This document shows positions 1 through 32,004 of a stretch of 64,000 nucleotides of DNA, piece by piece. The translations under genes were made by a program, and so were the position numbers. The DNA is taken from contig OU452226.1 of the NCBI GenBank assembly GCA_911728455.2, positions 24,442,872 to 24,506,871 on the forward strand, in the 5' to 3' direction. The number at the start of each line of letters is the position of its first letter. Positions within the stretch are counted from its first letter, which is position 1. The notes beneath the pieces were generated by a model. It saw only the letters and a list, made by a program, of their open reading frames with translations, had not been told where the DNA came from and did no database searches. The stretch is from Marthasterias glacialis. Its lineage: Eukaryota; Echinodermata; Asteroidea; Forcipulatida; Asteriidae.

Positions 1-604
1 TTCAAATTTGTGGTCTTCAAGTTCAATGTGAATTTGATATAAAATTTTAAATCAGAAATTGTTACCTTATAAACATTAATCGTAATGTATAATCATGGAG
101 GTAGAAATGGACTACCTCCATGGTATAATGTACTCTACGTGTGTGACATCTCTCGTTCGTGAAAAATAACCATCCATGGTACGTGCGGGGTGTTGGCAGG
201 AAGGCCGCCCGCCGCGTGCAAGACGAAATGAGTAGACTTCTCTCATTCCTTGCTTCTTTCTCGATACAGCTCGTCTGTTGATTGCAATACGTTTGATGCT
301 GATGCAGTGAACGCAGAAGTGTGGAGACTTTACTAAGTCTACTGACAACAGTGTGTTTATTCGGCCGCGCTTTCTATTTTAGCCTCTTCCACCAGCCGTC
401 AGTACACACTTTCCAATGAAAGCACCATTTCCAGATACGGTTAAGGCATTTTACGGCTGGAGATAAACTTACGTTTTGACCTACGACCTGGCAGAAATTT
501 CGAGACGGTGTGTGTCCGACGCACGTATGTGGAGAATCGTCAATGTTTGCAGATTATTTTCTTATTCTTTTCTAAAGTGCTTCGAACTGGCCTCTCATCA
601 TCAG

Positions 605-735
605 GAACTCTCAGTGGTTTAGTGGTTAAGACATCTGCTCTAGAATGCAGGGGGTCTTGGGTGCGAGCCCCACCCGATTAGTTTAGCCTGTAGATTTTGT
701 TTTCTGCTGGACTCGGGAATACAGTGAAATTGTTC
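605..735 (+). repeat. tRNA-derived SINE (family 1), diverged
   Basis: Has an A-box-like TAGTGGTTAAG and a B-box-like GTGCGAGCCCC, followed by the family tail (GGACTCGGGAA). It sits in the ANAPC7 intron upstream of the first visible exon. Better copies lie at 4.7, 15.3, 16.9 and 23.5 kb. No further exon was recognised in 1-766. Confidence 0.6.
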
Positions 736-766
736 ATGACATGTAGATGTTGTCTTTCCTTTCTAG

Positions 767-21010
<20,244 letters not shown>

Positions 21011-21189
21011 TTATGCCATTCCATCTTCTTGACTAATTAAATCAAGAGATCAAAGTTCAGCTACAGTCGCCGACTACAAGAGAGGACACATGATACCGGA
21101 TGACTCCCTTTGCTTTCAAATATTTGAGTTGATTGTCCCCGACTTTATAATCAGGCGCACTTTTATGTGGGGAAAAATGGAATAATCTC

Positions 21190-21680
21190 AAATTAAAACT
21201 GGAGCATACTGTCAGTGCTTCAGTGTAATGACCCCTACTTGACCTCTTTGTGACCTTTGAGCCAATGCATTGTACAAGCTTTGGTCAGTTGTCGTCGTGT
21301 CCAAGTTTGGTTACAATTTGCTAAAGCATTTGGAAGTTGTAGCGATTTTTAGGCTGATTATGTGACAACAGCAAATGAACTGGTGGCCCCACATGTGGCC
21401 TTTGACCCATTTTTGTGTACACTCCCATATGAAGCATGACCCAGGGATGATACTGACCATTTGGCTTCGATTCGGACGAAAACTGTGAGAAGCATTTAGT
21501 AATTTTTCACTTAATTGACCTCTAGGTGACCTTTGACTCCATACCCAGTGCAAGCGTTGGTCAGTTGTCCTTAAGTTCAAGATTGGTTACAATTTGCTAA
21601 AGGGTTTGGAAGTTATAGTTTCTTTCAGGTTGATCACGTGACTTCGCGAGAAAGAAGATACAGCAGGACCTCGTATATGA
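21190..21680 (+). repeat. Duplicated block with DR5-type half-sites
   Basis: Two units about 280 bp apart share GGTCAGTTGTC, GGTTACAATTTGCTAAAG and TGACCT-N5-TGACCT-TTGA (at 21,239 and about 21,516). TGACCT pairs spaced by five are the DR5 arrangement bound by RAR-type nuclear receptors. Function is not shown. Confidence 0.7.
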
Positions 21681-22002
21681 GCCATCGGCTGACATAACCG
21701 TGGTAGTATGACCAAAAAATACTGGTACAACTGTTGGGGCTGAGGTATGCATAGTTGAGTAAATGTATATATTATTTGGGCGCTTTTTTGTAATTGCCTT
21801 CTGCCGGGCAACCGACGATGTATATTTTGTACAAACTACAAGTGAACAACCATCGGTTAGTTTGTATGATTTAGTATTATTGAAGATATTGATTAATTTG
21901 TTCTATGTCTGAGAATATCAGGCATTAAAAACCCCCCTTTGAAGAAATAACATTTAATTTGAGCTTATTGACCCCCTTCACCAACGCCACACGATGCTAC
22001 TC

Positions 22003-22128
22003 ACTCTAAAAATTAACTTAGTCAAAACAGCGTTAATTAGTAATTTTAGACCACATTTTGACCAAAATTGGTCAAAAATGGTCGAAAATTACTAATTAAA
22101 GCTGTTTTGACTAACTTTAGTTTTAGAG
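22003..22128. repeat. Foldback MITE
   Basis: CTCTAAAAATTAACTTAGTC...TTAGTAATTTTAGACCA is mirrored by TGGTCGAAAATTACTAATTA...GACTAACTTTAGTTTTAGAG around an ATTTTGACCAAAATTGG centre. Confidence 0.8.
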
Positions 22129-22194
22129 CGCTGCTGCATGCTATGCTCGTCATTGTGCAGTGGGAGTAAACTCGTAGACATGTCAACGCCGCTT

Positions 22195-22430
22195 GGCCTA
22201 AACATTGACTCCCAAGATGGCGCAACCAAGATTATTGCGATGATGAGGTCAGGTGAATTGCGTCAGTTGAACAACATGTAATTATAAGTTCCAAAATGGC
22301 GCAACCAAGATTATTGTGATGATGACGTCAGGTGATTTGGGTCAGTTGAACAACATGTAATTATAAGTTCCAAAATGGCGCAACCAAGATTATTGTGACG
22401 ATGACGTAGGGGGAAATCGGGTAACATGTA
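22195..22430 (+). repeat. Tandem repeat of about 88 bp
   Basis: Two and a half units share CAAAATGGCGCAACCAAGAT and GATGATGACGTCAGGTGA. A single related unit is at 51,725-51,800. The TGACGTCA core matches a CREB-type site; function unknown. Confidence 0.78.
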
Positions 22431-23404
22431 ATGTAAGTTTGAAAATCGCCAATGGTGTACTTGGAAAGACAAGAGGGGTGCGACATGTGTGGCATTATCA
22501 TTTATAAGTTGAATTTATTATTGTCAATATTATTTCAATTCAATTAAGTTAATTGTCATGATGACATCACATGAAATATGCCTTCCAATCAGTGCACAAT
22601 GAGAAGCATTGTAAAAGAAAAAGATATATACAGTTTACAAGAAGAACAAAGATTACCTAAAACAATTACTATAACTACAAACAAAACGAGACCCACACCC
22701 AGACTAAAATGTTTGGATGAATTTGTATAATATGTAAATTTGCTGCTGTTAATTATTGAATGTATTTACGTGTGTAAATTAAATGAAGGTAAACCTCATA
22801 AATAATCAACAGAATTATTACGGGGCTCTTTGTGACGTCCACATGGTGTACACTAAATAAATATTTGTGCAAATGAAATGATAAATCGACCATTTCCAAG
22901 AGACATCGCCGGAGTTACTGTTTCGTACTTCCCGGGTCACCCCCCAAAATTGAATTGTGGATACTTCGTCATAAATGCAAATTTCTGACATTGAGAAATA
23001 TATGTTTTTATTTTACAAAACGATCATGATGATTACGTGCACTGGTTTCCAATCAAAGTTTTAGTAGAATGCGAAGCTCTAAACTATTAATGTTGTTACT
23101 CGGCCAACCAACAATTAATTCAGTTTCATGAACACGCATTCAAAGTTCACACGTTTCCCTATTAATTCATTCAAACTACAAGGGTTTCTTTTCATAGCTA
23201 CTAATTGCATCCAATCTCGTTTTTGTGCGCTCAAAAATGATATGTCCCCCCCCCCCTTCTCATTCAGGATCATTTTCACTATTCTTCAGTTGGATTTCTA
23301 TACACTTGTTTACACTAATTGGTGAAATTGAATGGTGAAATTGAACGATTTGTTTATTTATTTATTTTTATTTTTGTGGAAATTTTCCTGGAAAAACACA
23401 TTAT
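22431..23404. other. Intergenic, nothing recognised
   Basis: No gene or named repeat seen apart from a short C run near 23,243-23,253. Confidence 0.5.
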
Positions 23405-23625
23405 ATCATAATGGTTGCGGTACCCGCTGCTAATATGATTCGGACTGCCTCTTGCTCCGGGCAAGGTAGTCTCGGTAGTCTCGTTGGTAAGACATCTGCT
23501 TTAGAATGGCGGGGGTCGTGGGTTCACCAGAGGAATATCCCTGTGGTTTTTTTCCCAAAGAACTCAGGGAAAGTACCGAGTCTAAGTGCTTAACATACAT
23601 CGGTGTATGGGTGAAAACACAAATA
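23405..23625 (+). repeat. tRNA-derived SINE (family 1), B-box lost
   Basis: GTTGCGGTACCCGCTGCTAAT, then TAGTCTCGTTGGTAAGACAT and the family tail. The B-box region reads GGGTTCACCAG, so internal promoter function is probably lost. Confidence 0.75.
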
Positions 23626-23727
23626 ATAAATATTGTATTTGTTTCGATATTAATGTCTTTTTCCGCCTGTCATTGATATTTGTTATGTATATGCAGGTTC
23701 AGTTGACGTTATTTTGCCGGGATACAT

Positions 23728-23880
23728 ACGGCCCTTTTCGAAAACGCAATTTCGGATTAGACTCCGGCTTAGGCTGCGCCAGTTATTTAGAAAACGTGTG
23801 CTTTCCTAACGGGGCTTCAAACAGGCAGGCAGAGCCTAAGCCGGAGCCCAAGCTAAAGCCGTGGTTTCGAGGAGAGTCTA
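23728..23880. repeat. Foldback MITE (GACTCCGGCTTAGGCT arms)
   Basis: GGCCCTTTTCGAAAACG...CTCCGGCTTAGGCT is mirrored by AGCCTAAGCCGGAGCCC...CCGTGGTTTCGAGGAGAG. About 150 bp, non-coding. Confidence 0.7.
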
Positions 23881-24239
23881 TTAATAAACCGGTACCTTGT
23901 GGCTGAGCGTAAAGTTAGTGTTCAATCTAATGACAGTCATTATGCACACACCTTTCTTGCATGTGCTCACTTGCGATGCCGTACTTTACTCAAATAAAAA
24001 CGCAAAATACATTATTTTGCGATAAGCCTTCAGAGTTTCTTTGAACCGGCTTCTTTAATCTTGTACAATGTATGTAAAAAGAGCCCGGGATTTTAAAACC
24101 AGAGATAAAACTTAATAAGCGCTTATCTCTGGAAAGACCCCCTCTGGCCTCGATATTAATGTATGTATTGAACTTTGGCCTAACCTGGCCATTAAACATT
24201 GTTTAAATGTGTTAGTCGCATGAAGTCGCAACAAATGCA

Positions 24240-24640
24240 AACTTCACACATAGTTAGAACTTAACTAGGACATGAAACACGCTAAAGTGACGTCATGATA
24301 ATGTCATCAGGTATCGAATGACATTAAATCAAAGTTTACTTCAAAAAAATCATAATTCCTGACCTACAATATGGATTGTTACAATCTATACATCATCGGA
24401 AAGGTCTTCTAAAACCAGTAACAATTCAACGCCTCACAAAGTTGACCCCCGATTTGCGATCAGCGTTTTCTTGGTGATTTTGTTTTATGATATTGAAAAG
24501 ATCTACCTCTTAACAAATCACATTAGGGCACTTAAACTGCACAAGAAAGTTTTAATACTGCAGTATTTTCAGTTCTGAACTTAACCACCTTTTAAAATGC
24601 AATAATCTCAAAATGCTCGATGTAACCGTTTTGACTTCGT
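24240..24640 (+). mobile_element. Fragment of the Helitron-like family
   Basis: Contains TTAACTAGGACATGAAAC, GTGACGTCATGATAATGTCA and TCTATACATCATCGGAAAGG, all found reverse-complemented in the 3' parts of the elements at 26.2-26.5 and 27.8-28.1 kb. Too short to show ends. Confidence 0.65.
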
Positions 24641-24814
24641 GAAAAAAGTGACGAAAATTTGTCTGGCTCCATTCTTTCCCCGCACTAATCATTCCACAGA
24701 CGGTAAAAGAGTATAAAACTGAAAAACTTCCCGAACAATACCATTAATGTTTTCACGTTGTACCGTGATGTTGCAAAAAGAAATAATGGCATTCATAGCA
24801 AAGTCTTTTACATT

Positions 24815-25084
24815 GGTTCAGGTTGGCTCAGTGGTTTCTTTCCCTGCCTTTCAATTCTGTGGACCCCGGTTCGAATCCCCGACTGGAGCCTTGCATGTGA
24901 ATTGGGTTTTCAGTCCCTACCTGATTGCGTGGGTTTTCCCTATTTAGGGTTTTCCTCCCACATCTAAAACTGACATTTTCTTCAAAATCTTCTCTACACA
25001 GGTATCTTCAGGCCTTCGGGTCACAGTGCTAGTCACTTTTGAGGGTCACTTGGTTTCATTACCAGAAAGAAATAACAATAACAA
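24815..25084 (+). repeat. tRNA-derived SINE (family 4), left arm copy
   Basis: A-box-like GGCTCAGTGGTTTC and B-box CCGGTTCGAATCCCC, then GGGTTTTCCTCCCACATCTA. Its partner is the reverse copy at about 35,640-35,890, so it predates the duplication. Confidence 0.75.
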
Positions 25085-26517
25085 CTAGACATGAATTTTT
25101 GTTCCAAGAACAAAAACTGGGTGTTCGGATAGAGTTGTTATTTGATGTAAATAAAGTTAACACAACTAAAATAATTTGAAAATAGAAACATGAAATATTG
25201 CTTTATGAAATAATATCTGATTAGGACTTCAAGAACATCAGTCATGTTCCTACATTTATTTACCTTTAAATGAGGATAACAATGAAGGACCTCCCCTAAC
25301 GTTAGTTTTGGGTGAGAGAATCTTGTTCCTACATCTAACCATTTAGAGGTCAAAGAGGTCAAGCAATGTACAACAGAGAAGGGCCTTCCTTAACCTTGGT
25401 AATTGGTGAAAGAATCATGTTCCTAGCTCTTAGCATTTTTAAATGAAGAACTACTTCCGGTTTGACCGGAATAGAGGTCACAAAGGTCATTTAATGTTTC
25501 ACAAAGAAAGGCCTTCCCTTAGTTTGATATTTCTAGGAACAATCATGTTCCTACTTCTATTTACTTTTAAATGAGGGGCTACTTCCGGTTCGACCGGAAG
25601 TAGAGGTCAAAGGGGTCAAACAATGTGCAAGGGAATATGTCTTCCATATCCTTGGTAATGGTGAAAAAATCATGTTCCAAGCACTTAGCATTATTCTAAT
25701 AAAGAGATATTTCCGGTTTGACCGGAAGTAGATGTCACAGAGGTCACTCAATGGGTCACAAAGAAAGACCCTCCCTAACCTTTACATTTGTCGAAGAATT
25801 AAGTTTATATCTCAAACGGTTGATTTTTTGTTGATTTTTAAAGGTTTAAATAAGCTATGTGTAAAAGACTAAAAAGCGTGGAGTGCGTGCCTTGAGAAGA
25901 GACTATGAACAACGTGCGGTTTATTGTATCATACAGTAGCACATGTACATGTACAGTTTCAACGTAACTTAGCCACACACACACACACCCACCCGGACGT
26001 GTACATGTATAATGGCATTGGATTGTTGTATAGCATTGCCGATCACGCTTGAACGCACATGCACAAAAGAATGCGTTAAATGTCCGTTTTGAACCGCAAG
26101 TATAGGTCAAAATGGTGTGACCTCAATGCAAAAGTTGGAGAGGACTAAATTCTCTACAATCTGCTGTAAGATTTGTGATCATGTGATATATACTTCAAAA
26201 AATACGAATTTTTGAAGTTTTCAACTTCCGGTTTGACCCGGAAGACAAGGTCAAATTGGGGTCATGTCTGTGGAGTGATTACGTAGTTTTGGATGACCTT
26301 TCCGATGATGTATAGATTGTAAAAATCCATTGTGTACTTTAAGAGTTATGATTTTTTGAAATAATAAACTTTGATTTCATGTAATTCGACACCGGATGAC
26401 GTCATCATGACATCACTCAAACGGTTTCGTGTCCTAATGATTATCTAACTATGTGTGAAGTTTCAAGTTCATACAAGCTTAGGAAGTGTGCTTCTGTTAG
26501 CGGACAATCTTCAGGCA

Positions 26518-26548
<31 letters not shown>

Positions 26549-26566
26549 AAGAAGAAGGAGAAGTAA
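25085..26566 (-). mobile_element. Helitron-like element A (3' end at low coordinate)
   Basis: Read on the minus strand, the element ends with hairpin TTTTTGTTC / GAACAAAAA, ten or so bases, then CTAG followed by T, the classic Helitron 3' end. The interior has three 128-bp monomers with ACTTCCGGT / ACCGGAAGT palindromes, an AC-rich tract near 25,977, GACGTCATCATGACATCAC and (GAA)n at about 26,519-26,560. No Rep/helicase gene is present, so it is non-autonomous. It abuts element B head to tail. Confidence 0.75.
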
Positions 26567-27340
26567 AAACTAGAAATGAGTTTTTGTGGCATCACAAAAA
26601 CTAGGTGTTCGGAGTGTGATGTATAAAAAATATTTTATGTGTTAAAAGTTATATGAAATTAAAAGTTAATCCAACTTGTATTTAAGAAAATATGAAGAAA
26701 AACATACGTCAAATTGAGGTTTAAAATACAATATTTAATTTGAACATCCGGTTTGGACAGGAATTTCTAACCACTTTTAAATGAGGAGGTACTTCCGGTT
26801 TGACCGGAAGTAGAGTTCAGAGAGGTCACGCAATGTGTGACAAAGAAGGACCTTCCCTAACCTTGGTATTTGGTGAAAGAATCATGTTCCTAGCTCTTAC
26901 CATGCATAAATGAGGAGTTACTTCCGGTTTGATCTTAAGTAGAGGTCACAGAGGTCACCCAATGTGCAACAGAGAAGGACCCTCCCTAACCTTGGTATGT
27001 GGTGAAAGAATCATGTTCCTAGCTCTCACCATTTTTAATAAAGAGCTACTTCCGGTTTGACCGGAAGTAGATGTCACAAAGGTCACTTAACGTTTCACAA
27101 ATGAAGACCTTCCCTAACCTTCATATTTATCGAAATAATCATGTTCCTAACTCTAACCACTTTTACATGAGGAGCTACTTCCGGTTTGACCGGAAGTAGA
27201 GGTCATAGAGGTCACCCAATGTGCAACAGAGAATGACCTTTCCTAACCTTGGTATTTGGTGAAAGAATCATGTTCCTAGATCTTAGCAATTTTATATAAA
27301 AAGCTACTTCCGGTTTGACCGGAAGTAGATGTCACAGAGG
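25453..27340. repeat. 128-bp monomer array with ETS-like palindrome and DR3 half-sites
   Basis: Monomers start near 25,453, 25,581, 25,709, 26,791, 26,920, 27,048, 27,177 and 27,306. Most pair ACTTCCGGT with ACCGGAAGT over a 3-base loop and are followed by AGGTCA-N3-AGGTCA or one-base variants, for example 25,475-25,489 and 26,943-26,957. CCGGAAGT is the ETS consensus and DR3 is a nuclear-receptor arrangement; binding is inference. Confidence 0.85.
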
Positions 27341-28240
27341 TCACTTATTGTGTCATAAAGAAAGACCCTCCCTTACCTTGACATTTGTCGAAAGAATTAT
27401 GTTCATACCTCAAACGGTTGATTTTTTGTTGATTTTTAAATGTTTAAATAAGCCCTGTATTAAAGACTAACAAAGCGTGGAGTATGCACCTTGAGAAGAG
27501 ACTAAGAACAACGTGTGGTTAATGTGCATAGCAATGGGGCATCGATGTCACACAGCCACGCACACACACACACGTGTACATGTATAATGGCATTGGATTT
27601 TGTACAGCAATGTTGGACACGCTTGAACGCACACGGACAATCGATTTGCGTTAAACGTCCGGTTTGAACCGGAAGTAAAGGTCAAAATGGTGTCACTCCA
27701 ATGTGAAAGTTTGAGAAGACTCAATTCTCTACAATCTGATGCAAGATTTGTGATCATGTGATAAGTACTTCTGAAAATATGATTTTTTGAAATTTTCAAA
27801 AATTTTCAACTTCCGGTTTGAACCGGAAGACAAGGTCAAATTGGGGTCATGTCTGTGGAGCGTTTACGCAGTTTTGAATGACCTTTCCGATGATGTATAG
27901 ATTGTAAAAATCCATTGTGTACTTCAGGAGTTATGATTTTTTGAAATAATAAACTTTGATTTAATGTAATTCGACACCCGATGACGTCATCATGACGTCA
28001 CTCAAACGGTTTCCTGTCCTAGTGAAGTTCTAACTGTGTGTGAAGTTTGAAGTTTGTGTGACTTTAAGAAGTGTGCATTTGTTAGCGGACAACGTTCGGT
28101 GAGAAGAAGAAGAAGAAGTATTAAAAAAAAAAAAAAAAAAACCGAACAAAATCAATAGGTGTTCCGGGCTGAGTGCCCGAACACCTAAAAAAAAAAACCG
28201 AACAAAAACAGAGGGTCTTCGGACTTGTGTCCGAACACCC
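26567..28240 (-). mobile_element. Helitron-like element B, tandem with A
   Basis: Its minus-strand 3' end is again hairpin TTTTTGTG / CACAAAAA, then CTAG before T (26,567-26,570). It carries five 128-129-bp ETS-like palindrome monomers. Its outer 5' end holds two hairpins: AGGTGTTC / GAACACCT near 28,160-28,190 and GTCTTCGGAC / GTCCGAACAC near 28,213-28,239. The right palindrome arm shows the empty site: the pair A-B lies exactly between an A and a T with no duplication, as expected for Helitrons. The 5' end is TT and not the usual TC. Confidence 0.75.
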
Positions 28241-28490
28241 AATAATAACAATAGAAATAATACAATTGATACTCTACGTCACTATAGTTCTACAGCCTAC
28301 ATAGTCAAATGCCGGTATCTCAATTGCGGTACGATGCTGATTCCCGTTAATCGTAAGAATTTGACCTTGTGGCCTCTCAGCATATTACTGTAACATTATT
28401 GAAAATTAAATGGGTCAATTAGTAGCCATTATCAGGGAAATGTTTACTGCATGCCGTAAGCTATGAGTTTGTTCTCAACCATAATAAGGT

Positions 28491-30680
28491 CTAAACTTTA
28501 CTTCTGATTTTCATCTCGGTAGGTTTCAGCGAGCGGAAACCTGCAAAGCGATACCACAGAATTCCTTCGTGTTCGATAGAAGCCAAGTGGAAGTACTTCC
28601 CATTCAAGTTTGAGTTGCGGCAAAAAATTGTACCACCAGGCTCCGTAGTACTGCGAGGCGCTTTTATCGTTGTCTTGGTCTTTGGTCGTAAAGGCCTGGT
28701 GATTGTGGTCAGCTAACCCATCTCCTGAAAGATAACACACACGGACATAATAGTCAGGTGAATTAAGGTGCTGTGGGCAGGGGAGGCGGGGGGGCTGTAA
28801 ACTTGAATTCGGTTCTTACATTACTTTTTGTAAGTATTACGATTGATGTAATGTTAGAAACAAAAGGAACACATGGAGCGGCCATTATTGCTGAGTGATA
28901 CAATCCGAGTGTACTTCAGTTTCATTCTTTTAATTCCTTAATGCCTCCTTTTTTTCTCTTATTTAAAAACAATGAATGGATTTTGTGTGTGAATGCAAAC
29001 AAAGAAAAACAATGTAACCTGTCCTCCCTTGGTCGGCATTATATACAATATTTGAATCTACCGCTGACTAGATGAAATTTACTTCTTACCTGTGGTTCCT
29101 GAATATTCTCCCAGTCTGAGCGGTCACACGGTGCAAGTTGTCGTTACCGAGCCAAAACTCTCTCTCTAGATCACCAAAGCCCCGGCTGTAGCTGGCAAAA
29201 TCCAGATAGAAATCAACACTTCCATCCTGGCGCCGTTGGAATACCTATCGAAGAAAAAAAATCGATTTAAATTTGTAAGTTAGTATTACTAATTGCTCAC
29301 GCACAACCTTTTTCTAACTATACTCTAACGTGAGTTATCTTACCGCCCATCCACCGCGGTCTGTCTCCATATCACAATACACCTGGAAAGCCTCCCGGAG
29401 TCTAGAGGTTGAACCGTGTACACGCCACTCATTAACTCACCCCCCCCCCCCCCCAAAGGATCTTGGAACAATCCTTTGGAAAGGTAGGTCTAAATGTACA
29501 AGTATAATGTAGAAAACAAAACATAGCTTTGTATTTCCGTAAACTGCAATCACTTTATAAATGTGTACGTCTTCTTTCTTGTCTATCTTTCTGAACTTGA
29601 AGTCCAACAGTTCAATATTGTTTTCGATTTACTTCCCAGTTCATCATCAGACATACGCTTACCAAAGCTTTATCGAGAACAAACTAATCGTTAAAAGTAA
29701 CTTTCTCCAAGTTTCATGAACCTCCAACTATATGGACCGCCCACCTCAAGATTGACTTAAGTATTCTCCATCTCAAGCTACCAGACCCCCGCATTCACAT
29801 TTTGTAAAGCCTGAATACGCTTACCGGCTTCTGGCGTTGTGACTAACTTGCTTCCCTCAGCCGCTTCACTTGTAAAAGCCTCGTCAGTGGAATCGGTACC
29901 TTTAAATCAAATCAAGAAATAGAACTACAAGTCAATATGTTTTTTGAAAGGAAATTTAATCCATTTTGTTTAGTTGATTTGTTTCTTCTTCAAAGGGTAC
30001 TGCTAGCTGTAGAGTAATTTAACAATTGAAGTAACAACTAGTAGTCTTTATAACTCCCTAATTTCAGTTCTTTGAAACATGGGCATGATTAAATTTTTTC
30101 TATAATACAGAGGGAAAGCCCTTTGAAAGTTATCATGCATATATAAAATACACAATCTTCTTTGACTAATGAAATAATTCAGGATAGAGTGATGAGTTTC
30201 TCACTCTTGAACAGAGATACAAGGGTAAGATATCAAGACTCGTTCGGTCTAAAAAGCCACGTACCTTGTAGGAGATTAACTATAGTAGATACTGAAACTT
30301 GAAGCTGTATTAATTGTTTTTTGTATCAAAACTTCAGTTTGCAACTCTTCCAACTGATGTGCTATGTTTCTTTGTTGAGAAATTACCGTTTCTCGATTGC
30401 CAGAGACTGCAACCTGCAACTCATCCATCTTACGTTTTGCATCTTCCAGCTCTGAAGAAACAGTTTCTTGATTGGCAGAGACTGCATCTTTCAGCTCTTC
30501 CAGCTGACGTCTTGTGGTGCTTAGTTCAATGTTAACCGTATTTAGGTAGATTGATACTATAGTCTTCAACTCGTCTACCTTACTACATGTATCTTGCTCA
30601 ATGCCAGAGGATGCAACTTGTAGTTCAGCTTGAGACTTCACGATCATAACAATCACGAGTAGATGGATAAACAGCCCCAT
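28491..30680 (-). pseudogene. Decayed fibrinogen-domain (FReD) gene, left arm copy
   Basis: Minus-strand counterpart of the intact gene at 33,068-35,352. Exon equivalents: 30,265-30,680, 29,825-29,899, about 29,344-29,490, 29,090-29,244 and 28,491-28,724. Disabling differences from the other arm: a base lost in the A run at 30,328-30,331, which stops the coiled-coil exon early at 30,276; a 15-C run at 29,440-29,454; a further one-base loss in the same exon; an altered acceptor at exon 3; a 107-bp deletion in exon 4; and a small deletion plus frameshift in exon 5 that removes the NC...C cysteine region. The signal peptide and most of the coiled coil are still readable. A short secreted coiled-coil product from exon 1 is possible but not supported. 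Confidence 0.88.
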
Positions 30681-31054
30681 TGTGCTCAAAATTCATATAA
30701 GTACACGACTTCTTGTCCTTGAAACTTCGAGTAGAAATTTATACACAGGGAAAAGAGCATAAGCCTGTTTGTAAAAACCATTATTTATTGTCAAAAAAAA
30801 TGGTACACACGATCCGAGCTTTGTTATTCTTCTTTCTAAGCTTTTAGATGACCTCGAATGGTCAGTGTAAACACCTGGAAACGGAAACGAGGCTCCGGAA
30901 ACAGAGACAGCATCGTCCTCGTAGCTCCGGATACAACTATTCAGACATTGAAAAAAACAGAAGTTTGGACGCCTGGTTAAATTTCCACAGCCCGCTTGCC
31001 AGAGAAAACCCCCAGAACTCCATGAACGGTCATTTCAAACGAAAAAGTTATTTG

Positions 31055-32004
31055 TATGGTGGCCCTGAAGGGACATCGCACATCGCAAACGTGTGCGCAT
31101 ACGTATGCGATGTCGTGAAACAAATCGCGAATATGTGCGCATACGTATGCGATGTCGTGAAACAAATCGCGAATATGTGCGCACACGTATGCGATGTCGT
31201 GAAACAAATCGCGAATATGTGCGCACACGTATGCAATGTCGTAGAATAAATCGCGAATATGTGCGCACACGTATGCAATGTCGTGAACCAAATCGCAAAT
31301 GTGTGCGCACACGTATGCAATGTCGTGAACCAAATCGCGAATGTGTGCGCACACGTATGCAATGTCGTGAAACAAATCGCGAATGTGTGCGCACACGGTA
31401 TGCAATGTCGTGAACCAAATCGCGAATATGTGCGCACTCGTCTGCGAATATATTTGCGATGTCGTGAATGTTATTGCATACCATTGTCGCATACCTTTGG
31501 GGTGATGTCATAGTTGCGGACAATGTGTTAGTGAACTAGGGAGTATGCAAGTGGCCCTGGTCCCATCTGTATACCAAAGACATTCAATGCAGGAGCTTGG
31601 GTACCAGGCAGGTACATTGTGTATATGCCTGTACGTCTTGATTCCAGACTTGGTGCTTCAACCCCCAGATCAATAGACATTTTATTCAAAGGTATGCGAC
31701 AATGGTATGCAATAAAATTCACGACATCGCGAATATATTCGCAGACGAGTGCGCACATATTCGCGATTTGGTTCACGACATTGCATACGTGTGCGCACAC
31801 ATTCAGGATTTGTTTCACGACATTGCATACGTGTGCGCACATATTCGCGATTTGGTTTACGACATTGCATACGTGTGCGCATATATTCGCGATTTGATTC
31901 ACGACATTGCATACGTGTGGGCATATATTCGCGATTTGGTTCACGACATTGCATACGTGTGCGCACACGTATGCGATGTGCGATGTCCCTTCAGGGCCAC
32001 CATA
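31055..32004. mobile_element. Foldback element with 42-bp tandem repeats in its arms
   Basis: Outer ends TATGGTGGCCCTGAAGGGAC are inverted repeats. Both arms consist of a 42-bp tandem unit (core ATGTCGTGAAACAAATCGCG), about eight copies on the left and six on the right, around a unique centre at about 31,460-31,700. It is flanked by TATTTG (31,049-31,054 and 32,005-32,010). The right palindrome arm has one TATTTG and no element (near 32,690). Sea-urchin TU elements are a known class with tandem-repeat-bearing inverted ends; membership is inference. Long open frames in all phases follow from 42 being a multiple of three. Confidence 0.87.

Noticed and set aside
31080..31990. CRISPR-like array of 42-bp repeats
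   Set aside because: Repeats are contiguous without unique spacers, arranged as inverted arms, and the genome is clearly eukaryotic.
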